DNA from: Chondrilla cf. caribensis
Taxonomy: Eukaryota; Porifera; Demospongiae; Chondrillida; Chondrillidae
Direction of reading: 5' to 3'
Assembly: GCA_964020155.1 (NCBI GenBank)
Contig: OZ026554.1
Location: 2,590,327 to 2,654,326 of the forward strand
DNA: 64,000 nt
The position numbers were made by a program, and so were the translations under genes. This document shows positions 49,741 through 60,336 of this stretch, piece by piece. The notes below the pieces were generated by a model. The model made no database searches. It saw only the letters and a list, made by a program, of their open reading frames with translations, and was not told where the DNA came from. The number at the start of each line of letters is the position of its first letter. Positions within the stretch are counted from its first letter, which is position 1.

Positions 49741-52380
49741 AACTACTTGAGACAATGGGCCAATGGCTAAGATGGTCTGACATGACCGCAACAATCCAAA
49801 AATGCTGCTCATTAGCCATCCGGACCTCATCAGGAAACCCCTTTAACCCCAAGCTGACCCTCAACAACGAACCCATCACCTATCTGGGTGACTCTACCAT
49901 CAATTTCCTTGGAGCCCCTGTGTCCATCCTGAACCGAAAAATAGAAATCAGACAATCACTGAAGAAGAAACTAGAGTCACTACTACAAAGAATCGATGTA
50001 TCCCTGGTCACCCGCCAACAGAAACTACGGCTATATAAGCTGGCAGTCTGTCCACACCTAACTTGGGAATTGTCCATCAATAGCTTCCCAATAACCTATG
50101 TTGAGAGGGAGCTGACAGCCACAGCGACAAGATACTTGAAGAAATGGGCTGGCCTAACCAAACCAGCGGACCCCAACTCACTGTACCTACCGAAGTGCAA
50201 AGGGGGCCTAGAACTTCCATCAATAGCCACAATGTACAAAAAATTGCAGATCTGGAAGGCAACCACTCTGATGATGTCAAAAGACTCTGCAGTACGGCAC
50301 CTTACCAGCACCCTGACACGAAAGGAGCAAAGCAAACAAAGAGAAGCATTCCAGCCCTTCTCAAAAGTTGTGGAAGCCATAAAAAATGAACCCGGAGCAT
50401 CCAAGAAGACCATCAAGACAAGAGTGAAGAACACCGTACAGAAGCAGGATGACGAATTTAAATGGGAACACAGTAAGAATCTCCAAGTGCAAGGGCAAAT
50501 GTTACGCCAGTTTGAGGATAATTCAGCTGCAACATGGATCAATGCAATTTCCCAACTCCCTGGACACATCTTCAAGTTTGCCGAAAATGCAGTTAAAGAC
50601 ACCCTGCCTCACAAAACGCAAACCTCCACTTATGGGGAAAACTGGAGTCAAGAGAATGTACTTTGTGTGGGAAAGAGCAGACACTCCAACATGTCCTCAG
50701 CACGTGTACATATGCCCTCAATATGAGTAGATACAACCACAGACATGATGCTGTACTCAAAACCATTTACAACTTCCTAATCAACCACCTTCCCCTCCAA
50801 TTCCAGTCCACTGCTGACCTCCCCGACCAAATATATTCATTCCCGATAGATATCACGCCCACAGAATGCAGACCAGACATTGTGGTATTGGACAACAAAG
50901 AGGCCATGTTCTTAATTGAACTAACTGTCCCATTTGAAACAAACTTAGAAGGAGCTAGAGAGAGGAAACAAGCTAAATATGCTGACCTCCTCAAGGAATG
51001 CAGACAGAAGAGCTATGCCTCCCTCATTACAGTACAGGTCGGAGCTAGAGGATATATATCTAGACCAAGAAAGTCTACACAACCTGTATCAGATGCTTGG
51101 TGTTAGAGTTCAGTTGGAAACGAGAAGAAGACCTGACAAGAGCTGCTGTTAGGGGATGATATGAAGTGTGGACCATGAGGAACTGGAAAGACCCCAATTA
51201 ACAATTAATTCTATTTAAGTACAAAACTTTGTTACTATTATGCATTGTATCTGTCTCTCTGTATTATTGCTTTCCATTATAAAATTTTACCATTTGTGAG
51301 CTAAGTTTAGGCCATTCAACAGTTACTGTGTTCTATTCTCTTCTAATAGTTGTAGCAGGGTCTAGGCAAACTTAGCCCTCATCCAGCATTATTACCAGCC
51401 CTATGTTAATGAGAGATGGACACACATGTACGCACACACCCACTCACACCCACACATGCACACACCAGGACATTTGAGAAAATGGTATGAGTCTCTTTGA
51501 GTATAAAAATTAGCACTATTTTCTATATGGGAGTTGTGGACAAGGCTTTCAAAAGACGATCTGTATTCTAGTTTGGATTTGTCTGTACATCAATAATGGG
51601 GCTTGGAGATTTGTATTAGCCATATCAGATTTTTGTCATTTCGCCAGTGTGAAGACCAATATGCTCGGTAACATACCTCTGTATAGCATTATTACCATGC
51701 ATGGTGAGGGTAATACATCAGATATTGTGTGAGACCAGAATGTACAAACAGTATCAGATGAATTGTCCTCGCAAAAGCATGATAATTAGCTTATTACACA
51801 AAATTATGCAAGAAATTCAACCAAATTATAGTAGGAGCTAATTTGCTTTGTGCACTGATCACTAGCTTGAGGGTGATTGCTTGAGACATGTGACATTAAA
51901 TTACAGTGCAATTGGATATGTCCACCAACATATTTGGGAATGACAAACAGGAAACTTGTATTATTGTTTATTAAGAGATCAGTTTATTACAACTTCTTAT
52001 TATTTATGATTTATGCATTACTCAAACAGGAGTGCTATAATCAGATGGTTATGTTAGTAAGGGACCAGCTGCAGTGACACTGTTTCTTTCTACAACCAGG
52101 ATATGGTCACCGTACCTACAGATTGCAATGAACCTCACTGGAACTAACCTTTTGCTTCTATCTGCTCTAGCCTCTTCTCCAGCTGTTCATTCTTCTGGTG
52201 AAGTAACTCGATTTCCGTCATCAGTGAATTTATTTCTTTTTGGGACTGCTGTTTGAGATCCTCCACTTCCTTCTGAAGTGTGGCAAGTGCCTTTTGAAAG
52301 TCAATACTACTCCCGATACTGGTTGTCAACACATGGCATAAAAGAGCCACTTGTAGAAAGACCTTAACATTTGTAGCCAT
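48712..52380 (-). CDS. Coiled-coil collagen-like secreted protein, copy B
   Basis: Exons 52380-52149 and 49349-48712, phase 1, 289 residues. Exon 1 gives [20 protein letters not shown] (signal peptide) and a coiled coil differing from copy A at only a few positions. Exon 2 has SCICQPGP (CxC) and 51 Gly-X-Y triplets with NGT sequons at GLNGTNG, GLNGTKG and GVNGTKG. It also has an extra Cys (GTKGECGE) where A and C have Arg, and a second near the helix end (GLCEING), so additional disulphides are possible. It ends VQEDPIPG. The 2.8-kb intron is larger than in A and C because a LINE was inserted (49701-51418). A minus-strand AATAAA lies at 48625-48620. Expected role: secreted structural or pericellular collagen. 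Confidence 0.78.
49594..49700. repeat. (CA)n array in the copy B intron
   Basis: CA repeats split from their continuation at about 51420-51470 by the LINE insertion. A (GA)n of about 38 bp (49701-49738) follows directly. Confidence 0.9.
49701..51418 (+). mobile_element. 5'-truncated LINE inserted in the copy B intron
   Basis: The coding part starts near 49739 (LLETMGQWLRWSDM), continues through RT thumb motifs (INFLGAPVSILN, LYKLAVCPHLTWEL, LPKCKGGLELPSI) and shifts frame in an A-run near 50612. It then reads SRECTLCGKEQTLQHVLSTC (Cys/His cluster) and CRPDIVVLDNKEAMFLIELT followed by VPFE (PD-D/E-K nuclease-like), stopping at 51106. The 3' UTR runs to about 51418, where CA-rich DNA resumes. 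It is opposite in orientation to the host gene and belongs to a different lineage from the YLDDG element. Confidence 0.75.
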
Positions 52381-52446
52381 AACTGTAACTCCAGTTAATT
52401 CACTCAGTTTGTTAATGCTGGTTTGTGGTAACCACAGCCGAACAGA

Positions 52447-52457
52447 CTATTTAATAG
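52447..52457 (-). promoter_or_regulatory. Candidate core promoter element of copy B
   Basis: CTATTAAATAG (as its reverse complement on the plus strand) lies about 67 nt before the start codon. It is kept exactly in the orphan module at 37.2 kb and in altered form before A and C. It is AT-rich and palindromic, and could serve as a TATA-like or MADS-type site. Confidence 0.3.
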
Positions 52458-52459
52458 TC

Positions 52460-54100
52460 ACTTGAAGGACACACCCACTTTTAATGATATTCATTGCCAT
52501 TGTACACATTTGAAACACAAGTCAGTTTCCAGGTGCTCCTATACAGCAGTTCTGGCAGGATGGACTGCTTTATGCGTATTGAAATAGCTGACCCCACATT
52601 TTATGATATTCACTGTCAAGATATTTGAAACCATTTAGCTAATATATTATATTGAGCTAATTCATTTTCTCTCTGTGATATGTGTCCAGGAACCGTACAT
52701 TTGTATTACTGTCTGTGTTTGATTGGATACAGTGTGAGGGAATCATTCTCTACACTCTCCTGTCAATGTTCCCTAGTGAATATTTGATTTGTCTTGTTGC
52801 AGTTGAATGCTAATATTGCTGTGATTGTAACCTTGTGCTGAATCATGCAAATTTACATATCATATGCATACACTCATGCCTGACATGACTGCTGTTAAAT
52901 GAAATAAACAATACCTAGTGAAGCCATTTTGTCACCTTTAGTGTACATGAATGTGCAAATGCACTCACACATACATCAATGCACATGCATATACATATAC
53001 ATTCACATATGCACCCATACTTGCAAGTATGATAAAATCATACAATATTATAGGTGAAAGCAGCAACTAACTCTGCAAAGCTGATATGCATAATGTTCCT
53101 GTATACAGGTGATGTGTTCCATGTTAGTTGATCTGCTGATTGAAAACCAGTGAGAAATGTATGTATGAATGTAATAATTCAGAGCTCACCTGTTTGACCT
53201 CTTGCAGCATGTGTTGTGACAACAAGCTCCCTTGCCCCTCATGAATGTGGTGGTCAACAAGTTCACTTGTGTGGCCTCCCATTATAATCACATTGTCAAC
53301 AGGGTTATTTGTATGGTCTCCCATTACAATGGGATGATAAACAAGCTTACTTATGTGGCCTCTTGTTATGTGTGTGTAACATTATTGTCCATGAGAGTAT
53401 GTCCTGTGTATGTGCATGTGTTGTGATAGATAATTCTTGAATTTGTGACTGGGATTCTGTCTGTATCATTTCATCCTTATACTATAATCATGCCTTTTGT
53501 ATTACTACTGGTAGTGTATCACTTTACAATGTTCATATTATAGCCATTACCATTGAAAAAATCTCCAAAGTTCAAACTGACATTCCAATTCTGACTCAGT
53601 CATTCCTTTTGGCCTATTGATACAAGTCAAATCAAGTCCCACACTGCCCTCTTTCAACTGTCCCTCACTAGTGGTAAGGCCATGCAAACTTAGTGTATCC
53701 CTACAGCCCTATCCCTATGACTACATATTGCTATCCCACCTGCCTCTATTATCCAGCATTATTATTGTGTTCATGGATAGTCTTATACAGTATGCTCAGA
53801 TGCAGTTGTCAGTATTTGTACAGGTGGAGGATTTCTAATCTTCTCGCTGACCCAAACAGGTTCTAAATGACAGCTGTTCCTGCAAGTAATGCAGGTCTCG
53901 AATTAGAATTGAATAGGTGGCAGTTACAGTCAGGTCTCCAGGTGGGAGCCTGGGAATCCCTTCAAGTCAATGTGTGTTCCAATGCATCAGCATTGATCAC
54001 AAGGAGTCACATAGGTGATGTCGGTTCACTTGTCGAATGGAGCATCTGGCAAATTTAAAACTGCAGTATGTGTACATGTACAGATCTATATTGGTGATGT
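52460..54100. repeat. Upstream module and duplicated spacers behind copy B
   Basis: 52460-52900 is the collagen upstream module. 53170-53500 matches 34.6-34.9 kb and 53860-54070 matches 35.35-35.56 and 45.47-45.70 kb. No gene. Confidence 0.65.
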
Positions 54101-54127
54101 CATCGCGTCTTCCTGTATTTGCAAAGT

Positions 54128-54603
54128 ATGGCGCAGCCTATCGCTCTGTACATTTTTGAACCGTTCGGAATCACTGAAAAGTCGGACTATCTCCATGAAA
54201 GGGTGGGAAACGATAAAGAACAGGATTATGAAGGGAATTAGGATCGTATAGAAGACAGGATCGATCACAATTGTTGGTGTTTGTGCGGGAAATGTACCTC
54301 GATAACTACCGCGAGGTAAAGCGATCTCTTGTGTAGACATAAGCAAAACAATGGACGGTATGGGTTCCAACGTCTCTATCAACATGTATCCAAGATTTGA
54401 AAGGATCTATTTGGACAGGGAAGTATTAAGAACTGCCCTAGTTGCCATGTCTGTTGTGCACTTTGACAGGTATGCGGAGCCCACCAAGCTGCTTAGTTTC
54501 AGACTGGCTGCTTACAGACAATTGACTTGGTGGATTGACAGCAGATTTGGCAGTTCAGTTAGACAAAGAATTTTATCTCAATATTCTCACACAAGTACGT
54601 ACT
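54128..54603 (+). pseudogene. P2X7 intracellular-domain-like protein, degenerate
   Basis: From ATG 54128 the frame reads MAQPIALYIFEPFGITEKSD, then an in-frame TAG (54239-54241), then DHNCWCLCGKCTSITTAR, then an in-frame TAA (54317-54319), then SDLLCRHKQ. The WCxCGxC cluster followed by a downstream Cys is typical of the P2X7 receptor intracellular (zinc-binding) domain, which is abundant in invertebrate genomes. A second frame from 54351 continues the family pattern: FERIYLDREVLRTALVAMS, then AYRQLTWWIDSRFG. The two stops and a frameshift indicate a pseudogene; the tail after the W-W segment is missing. Confidence 0.55.
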
Positions 54604-54799
54604 AAATCCAGATATGTATGTAATTAATATCATCTTTAGGGAGGTACGGTACAGGATTAAACTTATGTAGGCTATGGTGATATATTGGTTTGAGAAATGA
54701 AATTATCTTTGTGTATTCCTAACCCTACCTCCACTACTCATAGCAACGTATAGCAGTATGATTTGTTTTCCCTCAGATGTGTAACTCCATACTGAGATA

Positions 54800-55223
54800 C
54801 AGTGGCAAACGCTTAATATGCAACAATAGGATTTGAAAAATTTTTGCCTATTATCCATTTTGGCATAATAACCAAACAGTCAATGAATGCCATTGAATAG
54901 AATCAATACGTATAAATTAATGAGGATATACATAATAATGGTGATAATAATAAAGCACAGCTCCTACTATAACATTAGCAAACAGTCAATGGTGAAAATA
55001 CTGCAGAAAAGTAGCCTGCACTTGTGGAGGTGTGGCATATAAAGTGTTACCTAACATATGATAATCAATCAATTCGTGTCAGTGTAACAATGGCGGATGG
55101 CGGATATGGCATTTGGCGAATTATATGTATAGTAATTACATACTAATGAAGTCGTTCAGGAAATTAGCGGCATAATAAGCGGTTTGACATAATAAGTGGT
55201 GGCATATTAAGCGTTTACCACTG
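54800..55223. mobile_element. 424-bp MITE, TIR CAGTGGCAAACGCTTAATATGC
   Basis: The left end CAGTGGCAAACGCTTAATAT and the reverse-complemented right end CAGTGGTAAACGCTTAATAT are almost identical. Inner repeats of the terminal motif (GGCATAATAAGCGG, CATAATAAGTGG) precede the right end. TA precedes the left end; the right flank is CATG, so the target duplication is not intact. No coding capacity. Confidence 0.75.
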
Positions 55224-55912
55224 CATGTATATCATTTTGAATCACATCTGGAATGCTGAAACATCTATGATCATCTATCTATTGATAAATGGTGTTTCAG
55301 ACGTAATTTAGCCAACCATTTTCTTGTGCTATAGTATTCTTTATAGATACTTGAAGAGAAGCTAATCTAAGTGCTAATCTTTTCTGCAATTACTGTAGGA
55401 ATATGACATACAGTAAGGCATCTCAGCACACTATAAAAGGTCTACATTATCGATATAACACAGACAGATGTCTTAACATCATGTGGTAGTGGCTTTTTAT
55501 AGCTCATTTAAAGTGACTGTTTGTATTATTAATACTACTTTTACCTACTAGAGTTACTTTTTACTTTAAGCCATTGCAGTTTAATATAACCAGGATCAGC
55601 CATGGGCTTTTAGTTTCTACATTTTTAATTATGTCAGAATAATAATTATGATGGCACACACTTTGTCTAGCAAGGTTTTAATTTGCATTCACAGCTCGTA
55701 TGTCTATGATAGTATAAACTCTTAATAATGCCATCTTATTGCATGTAAGTCTGACACACAGACCATTTATTTCTCAGATTGAGTGAAATTATTAAAAAAC
55801 TATTTTAAATTATGATATGTGAAATAATGATATCTGCTATGCATATATGAACTGCTGGATTCTATTCTCCTTTCACAGATTCTGTCATTACATATCGTAG
55901 AAAGGGAACTTC
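55224..55912. repeat. Duplicated spacer
   Basis: 55540-55900 repeats 35870-36210 (GGATCAGCC, TGTCTATGATAGTATAAAC, GCATATATGAACTGCTG). No gene. Confidence 0.6.
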
Positions 55913-56369
55913 AAGGAACAAGGTAGGAATGACGGAATGAGAAGACCGTCGGAATGCCTCGTAGTAATACGCTATCTTGTTCAAGTAGGAATACTTGCTT
56001 CATAATAAGAGTCATGATGGCTGAGTGAGCAGATGACAGGTTTTATAGCGAGATTGGTTGGTTCGAATCCCCAAGAGAGCAATTTTTTCCCAATTGGAAA
56101 CGTTTAAGATTACATACTTGAGGCAAAAAAAGAATACAAACAAACATAATAAAACATTTGAAAATGAAAAAAAATGATATAGGCATATGTCGGAATGAGA
56201 AGATGGTCGGAATATAACACTCCCTATATCAACAGCTGTAGACACTACTATGTGTTGCACAAACAACTGCTGTTGATATAGAGATTGTTATATTCCGACA
56301 GTCTTCTCATTCCGACATGCTGCTCACTCTGACAGTCTTCTCATTCCGCTCATCCCTACCTTGTTCCTT
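55913..56369. mobile_element. Foldback element with nested inverted repeats and a tRNA-like promoter
   Basis: The outer arms 55913-55945 and 56335-56369 (AAGGAACAAGGTAGGAATGA against its near complement) enclose a second pair of about 50 bp each (56188-56240 and 56262-56317, around GGAATGAGAAGA and CTATATCAACAGC). Between the left arms lies a tRNA-like stretch: A-box-like TGGCTGAGTGAGC (56018-56030), a perfect B box GGTTCGAATCC (56060-56070) and TTTTTT at about 56084. Just outside, 56394-56418 is complementary to 56150-56172, a third pairing. Confidence 0.7.
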
Positions 56370-56419
56370 CCCTTTTTTGCTTGATATCCCTACATTTTTT
56401 TCATTTTCAAATGTTTTTA

Positions 56420-57229
56420 TTACGCTTTATTATAAGGATGTAGTGTTATTCTACATTATAGAAACAGGTTAACAGGTTTATACCTAAAGCCCCTATAGTT
56501 CCTCTCCCAACATCCAACACTGATGAAAAATGGGTGCTAAGATGGGCAAATACATTTGCTTGCATGGTTCAAATGTACTGGTAACTAAAATGAATTGAAA
56601 CATGTGTAAGATACATATACTACATCACCACTGTACGGATATAGTGCATACTTACATAAAACTATACTATACAGTAACTATACTCACATAAACAGTAGGC
56701 CATGTCTTGCATTGCAATACAGTGTGCTGAAAGGTTGTAATTAACCATGTATAGTATACAATATGTGTGCGTCAGTATACCTGCATGTGAAGTACCACAT
56801 GGGTCACACAGATATACTGATGTAATACCATGTTTTAGTGCAAATGTACATACATTGTGTTTAAGATTGAATGGAACAGAAGCTTATTTTATATTTCTGG
56901 GATATATGTAGCACTATTCTATTCACAGGTAAATATATTTATGGCAGTGCACACATGTACCCTACATAGGAACAACTGCTGATAATTACAATTTCACTGT
57001 GTTGTGCAGTCTGGCTTGGACCATGGCATACCTGCTACACCAGGTTGTACACAGTAGGAAGTTTGAGACTGTGATCTTGGTTAAGGTGTATATTCATTTC
57101 TTTGCTAATCACCTGCTATTTCAGATTGTTATCCACAGGAATGCAACCATAACATATTACATACACATGAGTATATGCTTATCTACTCACATACCACAAT
57201 AGTTAATAAAGAATTCATCGGTAATACTA
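56420..57229. repeat. Duplicated spacer
   Basis: Matches 36240-37090 block by block (TTGCATTGCAATACAGTGTG, GTGCAAATGTACATACATTG, CACTGTGTTGTGCAGTCTGG). No gene. Confidence 0.65.
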
Positions 57230-57560
57230 TGTAAAATTATGGAAGTTTAATTGGAATCCAACCTGCTCGAGGAGAAAGGAGAAAAGAGAAAAACCGGCAA
57301 CTGAGGGACTCAAACCTAGGGCATCTCACTGTAGCCCCTATAACCACTAAGCCATGAAGCCACCACAGCAACCAGCCCTCCCAATTCTCCATTCATACTG
57401 CAACGGTGGTACTCCCAACTGCAGTCTCACACCGGTGAGACCACACAGCTGTGAGGATTTAACACACATTTCTCTCACTATCTCTGTTAGTTTCTTCATT
57501 TCTACATCTAGTTTGATGGACTTTAATGGGTGTAATGACTTCATCTAATCTTCAATCATA
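57230..57560 (-). repeat. tRNA-derived SINE with readable A and B boxes
   Basis: On the minus strand an A box TGGCTTAGTGGTTA (57354-57341) and a B box GGTTTGAGTCC (57316-57306) lie about 35 nt apart, as in a tRNA gene. A body follows (CTTTTCTCCTTTCTCC, AGCAGGTTGGATTCCAATT) that is shared with copies at 43.1, 47.6 and 59.2 kb. This is the best-preserved copy. The head does not fold into an intact tRNA. Confidence 0.6.
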
Positions 57561-58499
57561 GCTAGACGATCATATATATAAGCAGGGTGTGCGATAATTA
57601 TGGAATTATATACATTATTGTACTGTGTATGTGCTTGTAATTAATACATTAATAGTCATGTATATACTGATCAAATCACTCCCTCATGTTGAAATTTTCA
57701 TTGTTCATTCAAGTGTAAACTCCATTTCACCTTGCCCATTTACATTAAATACTGCTTCCTATTTCACTGTTCCTCCTCAATATATCCTCCCATCACAAGC
57801 CATGTTATATAATCCACTCACATGAACCATTGCTACAGACACAGGAGGCAGTGGGGAACACTACATGGCATTTGCATATCAACTCACAGCACTGTACACA
57901 TATACAAGATGTAAAATCATCTGTTGTCCCACACAGAGATACCCTATGAACATAAGATGACGAGAAGTAAATACAGTGTACAGTGTTACAGTGTGCACTT
58001 GCAAATTATCAGCTAATACTGTTCCTATCCAATTTTTCAGTCACATGGTCTATCTAATATGAAAGAATAAAGGACTATTCAATTTCATTTCAAGAAAAAA
58101 ATTAATAGTTATGACCATAAGAAATTGTTTATCTTAAAGGCTTCTGAATCAGTTGATTATACTATACTTGTACATATATCTACCTGTTTATAGGTTGTGT
58201 GTCAGTGATTATTCTTGTCTTTGATGCAGTGTATAACCATTGACGCTTAAATTAATTATTGCTGAAAGATATTAATTCAGAATTCGATTAATGTAATAGT
58301 TTATTTGATTTAGTTCAACCTATAATATTATGCAGTGTCACCCTTTTACTACTTATATGTAGCATAGCAATTTGGCACTAGTAGGAGGAAGAAATTATTA
58401 TTAGCTCATTTTGTTATGTTTCTTTAATTTGAGATTCAATGTTTGTAAATTTGCTGATAATCCTTACATTTCCCTGTGATTACGGCTATTCATCGACAT

Positions 58500-58870
58500 T
58501 TATTCAGCTCCAGATCCCCCTTTGCCTTGTTCGGTGGTTCATGTGTTGTCCCATTGACTCCTTAATTTCCTAAGTCGTCTCCTCCCTTTGTTTCACATGT
58601 TTCCTTTCGATCATATGTCTCCTTTTTGTCCTCTACCTCCTCGTGGTCCTTGGGGTCCTTGGAGTCCTATGTTTCCCTTTTCACCATTTGTTCCATTCAA
58701 GCCCATTGCTCCTACTTTGCATCAATTTTTACACAGCCCGTTTTCACCTTGTGGTCCAGCTGGACCAGATTTACCAGGTGGTCCATGTCCTTGTGGATCT
58801 ATGGTCTCCTTTTGGTCCTCTATCTCCTTGTGGTCCTTGGGGTCCTATGTCTCTTTTGAGTACTATCCAG
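58500..58870 (-). pseudogene. Collagen exon with stops and frameshifts (copy E)
   Basis: The minus strand reads [18 protein letters not shown], shifts frame, then GPPGKSGPAGPQGENG, a stop in the segment corresponding to GNRGKIG, then VGAMGLNGTNGEKGNIG, more triplets and another stop, and a tail GVNGTTHEPPNK like the C-terminus of copy B. It is closely related to copy D. It carries no exon 1 and lies 1.5 kb past the stop of copy C. Confidence 0.7.
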
Positions 58871-58927
58871 AGCAGTCAATACTTTAATATGTTACGAATT
58901 AGCTGTTCCCTGCTTTTCTACTTTTGA

Positions 58928-60330
58928 GACATGTATTTCATTTATAACACAGCTTTCCTTGAGTTATTACCATGATTCACAAGTGAAGTATTAGTTGCTG
59001 TGAGTGCTTGTGTGAGAATTTGCCGGTTACATCTTATCTTTGGTATTCGATCAGATTCAATGACATTGTGTTAATTACTGTGAGCACCCATACATGTACA
59101 ATTGAGTCCGCACATGTAGTTTGCAATTTTATGGTAAAGTACTGTTAATCAGTATTGTATATACACACTCACATGTAGTTATGAAACCATTCTTGGGATT
59201 CAGCCTGCTAAGAAAGAGAGGAGGAAAGGGAATAAATGGCAGCTGAGGGACCTGAACCCCCGGGGTCTTCCTTCGAAGGTGGAATTCCAAGAATAGATTC
59301 GTAACTATCACACACCTGCTTCTAATTATATAGAATTGAAGATGAGATAATGTGATCAGATTGATTAGATTAGATATGTGCAGCATTGAAGATAATTAAC
59401 TTAAATACGATTTGTAGATACCCTTACATGTAATTTTGTGGAATTATCTTATATCTTCATCTTATAACTCCTGTTTTAGTGCCCCATCCATGGCTCATAT
59501 TTTCCAAATAGTGAGCTCCACCTGGTAAAGAGGCACTCTAAACTTAATATTGCAAAATATTTATTGACAAACCATACCACTGGATTTTATATATTTTATG
59601 TCAATCTTAGGCCTTGCACAGGCTTATGTGCAACAAACCTTCCCAAAAATGTTTATGTCATGATATTGTTACATATTTATAAATTTTCAGGCCATAACAC
59701 AGCTTCTACAAAGGCATGCAGTATCAGATTCTTTAAAAATTGAATAAGTAAAGGGTTTAATTGACTGAAATTGGTTACTGATTGACCTCACTTGCATGGC
59801 AATTTATATAGATTATCTACTCTAATTGTATTATGATGTTAGGCAGTACAAATTTAGCAGTATTTGCAATAAACCTACATGTCATTGACTTATAGCTATT
59901 GGTCAAAGTTGTGTACCTTGAGTTGGCATGCTTATGATCATAAAGGTTCAGTTATTTCAAAAGATTCAGTAGATACTACTACTTGTATGTCTACCTGTTT
60001 ATAGGTTGTGTGTCAGTAATTATTCTTGACTCTTGATGCAGTGTATTATTTTTGACACTCCAGTTGATTAGTGTTGAATGATATTAATTCTAAATTCAAT
60101 TACTGTAAATTTTATTTGAATTAGTTCAAAAAAGATAGTATGGAGTGATAACTGTTTACTACTTATATGTTTTCCACAATAATTTTAATCATTATTAATA
60201 TTTATACTTGTTATTATCAATTCTTAAACTGATTACAATATAGTGAAAACTTATTGTTAGCTTTATTTGCTTTTTTTAATTTGAGATCCATTATTTGTAA
60301 ATTGGTTGATCCTCCTTACACTCCCTGTAA
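58928..60330. repeat. Duplicated spacer before copy C
   Basis: Follows 47330-48700 module by module (ATTCACAAGTGAAGTATTAG, the SINE at 59185-59385, CTTATGATCATAAAGG, TACCTGTTTATAGGTTGTGT). It ends in the collagen 3' flank with AATAAA (minus strand) at 60267-60262. No other gene. Confidence 0.65.
59185..59385 (-). repeat. Degenerate tRNA-derived SINE copy
   Basis: Contains a B-box-like GGTTCAGGTCCC on the minus strand, followed by TCAGCTGCC and the shared body. Same relative position as the copies at 43.1 and 47.6 kb. Confidence 0.5.
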
Positions 60331-60336
60331 ATACGA

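Noticed and set aside
56013..56090. Functional tRNA gene
   Set aside because: A and B boxes and a T-run are present, but the acceptor, anticodon and T stems do not pair properly; treated as tRNA-like sequence within a foldback element.
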